Shown here piece after piece: positions 3,978 through 5,485 of a stretch of 5,485 nucleotides of DNA (positions are counted from its first letter, which is position 1; each line of letters begins with the position of its first letter). The translations under genes were made by a program, and so were the position numbers. The stretch is from the NCBI GenBank assembly GCA_947071955.1, contig CAMTGL010000141.1, positions 1 through 5,485 of the forward strand, given 5' to 3'. This stretch comes from an uncultured Plesiomonas sp. (lineage in GTDB: Bacteria > Pseudomonadota > Gammaproteobacteria > Enterobacterales > CAMTGL01). The notes beneath the pieces were generated by a model. It was not told the DNA's origin. It saw only the letters and a program-made list of their open reading frames with translations, and searched no databases.

Positions 3978-5485
3978 ATGAGTTATCAGGTTTTAGCCCG
4001 TAAGTGGCGTCCCCACACTTTTAATGCTGTTGTGGGTCAGGAGCACGTACTGACAGCCTTAGCGAATGGTTTATCGCTTGGGCGTTTGCACCATGCCTAT
4101 CTGTTTTCTGGTACGCGCGGAGTGGGTAAAACCACCATCGCCCGCCTGTTTGCCAAAGGGTTAAACTGTGAAACCGGGGTTACCGCCACCCCTTGTGGTG
4201 TATGTGACACTTGCCGTGAGATTGATGAAGGCCGTTTTGTTGATCTGCTAGAGATTGATGCTGCATCGCGCACCAAGATCGAAGATACCCGTGAACTGCT
4301 CGATAATGTGCAATACACGCCGGTACGTGGGCGCTTTAAAGTCTATCTGATCGATGAAGTGCACATGTTATCGCGCCACAGCTTTAACGCGCTGCTAAAA
4401 ACGCTTGAAGAGCCGCCTCCGTATGTAAAGTTTTTGCTGGCAACCACTGATCCACAAAAGTTGCCGGTCACTATTTTGTCGCGTTGTTTGCAGTTCCACC
4501 TGAAAGCGCTAGATGTCGATCAAATTCGTGGCCAACTTGAGCATGTTCTGAAAGCTGAAGCTATCCCGTTTGAGCTGCGCGCGCTTTCACAACTGGCGCG
4601 TGCCGCCGAAGGCAGTATGCGTGATGCGCTGAGTTTGGCAGATCAGGCCATCGCCATGAGCAGCGGTCAGGTGACGATTGAAGGTGTCAGCCAGATGCTC
4701 GGCTCACTGGATGCCGATCAGCCGCTGGCACTGATTGAAGCACTGCAGCAGGCTGATGGACAGCAGGTTATGTTGCAATTGCAGCAGGCTGCAGAGCGGG
4801 GCACGGATTGGGAAGCGCTGCTGGTGGAAACCAGCGCGATTTTGCACCGAATTGCAATGGCTCAGATGTTGCCAGGTACTATTGATGATACCGACCCGCA
4901 TGCGGTGCGTTTGCATACGCTTGCCCGCACGCTCGCCCCGCAGGATGTACAGCTGTATTACCAGACATTGCTGATGGGGCGTAAAGAGTTGCTCCTTGCT
5001 CCGGATCGTCGCAGCGGTGTTGAAATGACATTTTTACGGGCTCTGGCGTTTCATCCTGCACAGGTTGCCACGCAGCGCAATAAGGTTGAACCTTTTGGCG
5101 CGATGGCCGCGGCCAGTGAGCCGCAAATGCCTGTTTTGACCGCAACACCTGCGGCACGGGCGAATACTATTCCGAGCCATGTTCCACGTCGGCCAGCACC
5201 TGCTACGCCGCGTCAGGAGATGGCGCAACGCCCTTTGGCACCGGTCGTGCCCTCGGTGAACTCTCAGCCTGCGGCTTTTGAACCATCAGCCGCAAGAGTG
5301 ACTGTCGATGCTGAATACGCGCATCCGGCTGAGACAGATTTACCTTCAGGCTCGGTGTTTGACACTGCCCGTGAACCTGCCGGTGTTATTGGCAGTGTAG
5401 ATGATACGGATGCAGATAATTCGGGGCATATGGGGGTGGCAGTCAGCTATGCAGATAGCGCTGTCCCAAGCAATGCGCCCGGCAG
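3978..5485 (+). CDS. dnaX: DNA polymerase III subunits tau/gamma (3' end outside window)
   Basis: DnaX is the ATPase core of the clamp loader that places the beta sliding clamp on DNA and couples the polymerases at the fork. Only 502 codons plus two bases are in the window. Seen in the sequence: Walker A GTRGVGKT (45-52); the zinc module with Cys64, Cys73, Cys76 and Cys79; Walker B LIDE (124-127); sensor 1 at LLATTDPQ (153-160); the SRC motif (168-170) with the arginine finger Arg169; and sensor 2 Arg215 in GSMRDALS. The collar domain III runs to about residue 360 (LRALAFHP). All residues needed for ATP use are present. From about 361 on, the sequence is a low-complexity linker rich in Ala, Pro, Val and later Asp. 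In E. coli, a -1 frameshift at A AAA AAG near codon 430 yields gamma; no such heptamer occurs before the window ends. The start matches E. coli MSYQVLARKWRP. No strong RBS is visible. Confidence 0.97.
   Translation, partial: MSYQVLARKWRPHTFNAVVGQEHVLTALANGLSLGRLHHAYLFSGTRGVGKTTIARLFAKGLNCETGVTATPCGVCDTCREIDEGRFVDLLEIDAASRTKIEDTRELLDNVQYTPVRGRFKVYLIDEVHMLSRHSFNALLKTLEEPPPYVKFLLATTDPQKLPVTILSRCLQFHLKALDVDQIRGQLEHVLKAEAIPFELRALSQLARAAEGSMRDALSLADQAIAMSSGQVTIEGVSQMLGSLDADQPLALIEALQQADGQQVMLQLQQAAERGTDWEALLVETSAILHRIAMAQMLPGTIDDTDPHAVRLHTLARTLAPQDVQLYYQTLLMGRKELLLAPDRRSGVEMTFLRALAFHPAQVATQRNKVEPFGAMAAASEPQMPVLTATPAARANTIPSHVPRRPAPATPRQEMAQRPLAPVVPSVNSQPAAFEPSAARVTVDAEYAHPAETDLPSGSVFDTAREPAGVIGSVDDTDADNSGHMGVAVSYADSAVPSNAPG

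Noticed and set aside
4097..5228. Short ORFs on both strands within dnaX
   Set aside because: They overlap the clearly conserved dnaX frame, are rich in Arg, Cys and His as expected of out-of-frame translation, and show no motifs.

Overview
This window looks like chromosomal DNA from a gamma-proteobacterium, most likely a member of the Enterobacterales. The DnaX and Apt proteins read almost like their Escherichia coli counterparts, and the ybaN, apt and dnaX genes sit in the same relative order as in E. coli. I cannot fix the genus. Nothing suggests a plasmid, phage, insertion sequence or CRISPR array.

Layout, left to right. (1) 1-371: the 3' end of an outer-membrane porin gene, closed by a strong hairpin terminator (394-422). 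(2) 430-1087: a promoter-like region with a 12-bp inverted repeat (489-532), a possible 40-residue membrane protein gene with a good ribosome binding site (564-686), then ybaN (731-1087), a small DUF454 inner-membrane protein. (3) 1188-1225: a symmetrical terminator shared by ybaN and the converging gene. (4) 1266-2711, minus strand: a di-/tripeptide:proton symporter of the POT family, closest to DtpA (TppB). Upstream lies a perfect 16-bp CRP consensus site (2783-2798), placed as expected for class II activation. (5) 2800-3169: a long AT-rich intergenic region ending in an apt leader with a 12-bp inverted repeat and a competing hairpin. (6) 3170-3715: apt, adenine phosphoribosyltransferase, followed by a probable terminator and a short 10-bp tandem repeat. 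(7) 3978 to the right edge: dnaX, encoding the tau/gamma subunits of the DNA polymerase III clamp loader. It is cut off by the window after 502 codons.

The genes are mostly independent housekeeping functions: outer-membrane permeability, peptide uptake, adenine salvage and the replisome. In E. coli ybaN lies next to apt. Here a divergently transcribed peptide transporter separates them, and a porin gene lies upstream where E. coli has priC.

I see no clear novel multi-gene system. The points most worth a second look are the small membrane ORF at 564-686 with its inverted repeat, the CRP site before dtpA, the structured apt leader, and the unusually long DnaX linker, which has no frameshift heptamer in the part seen here.
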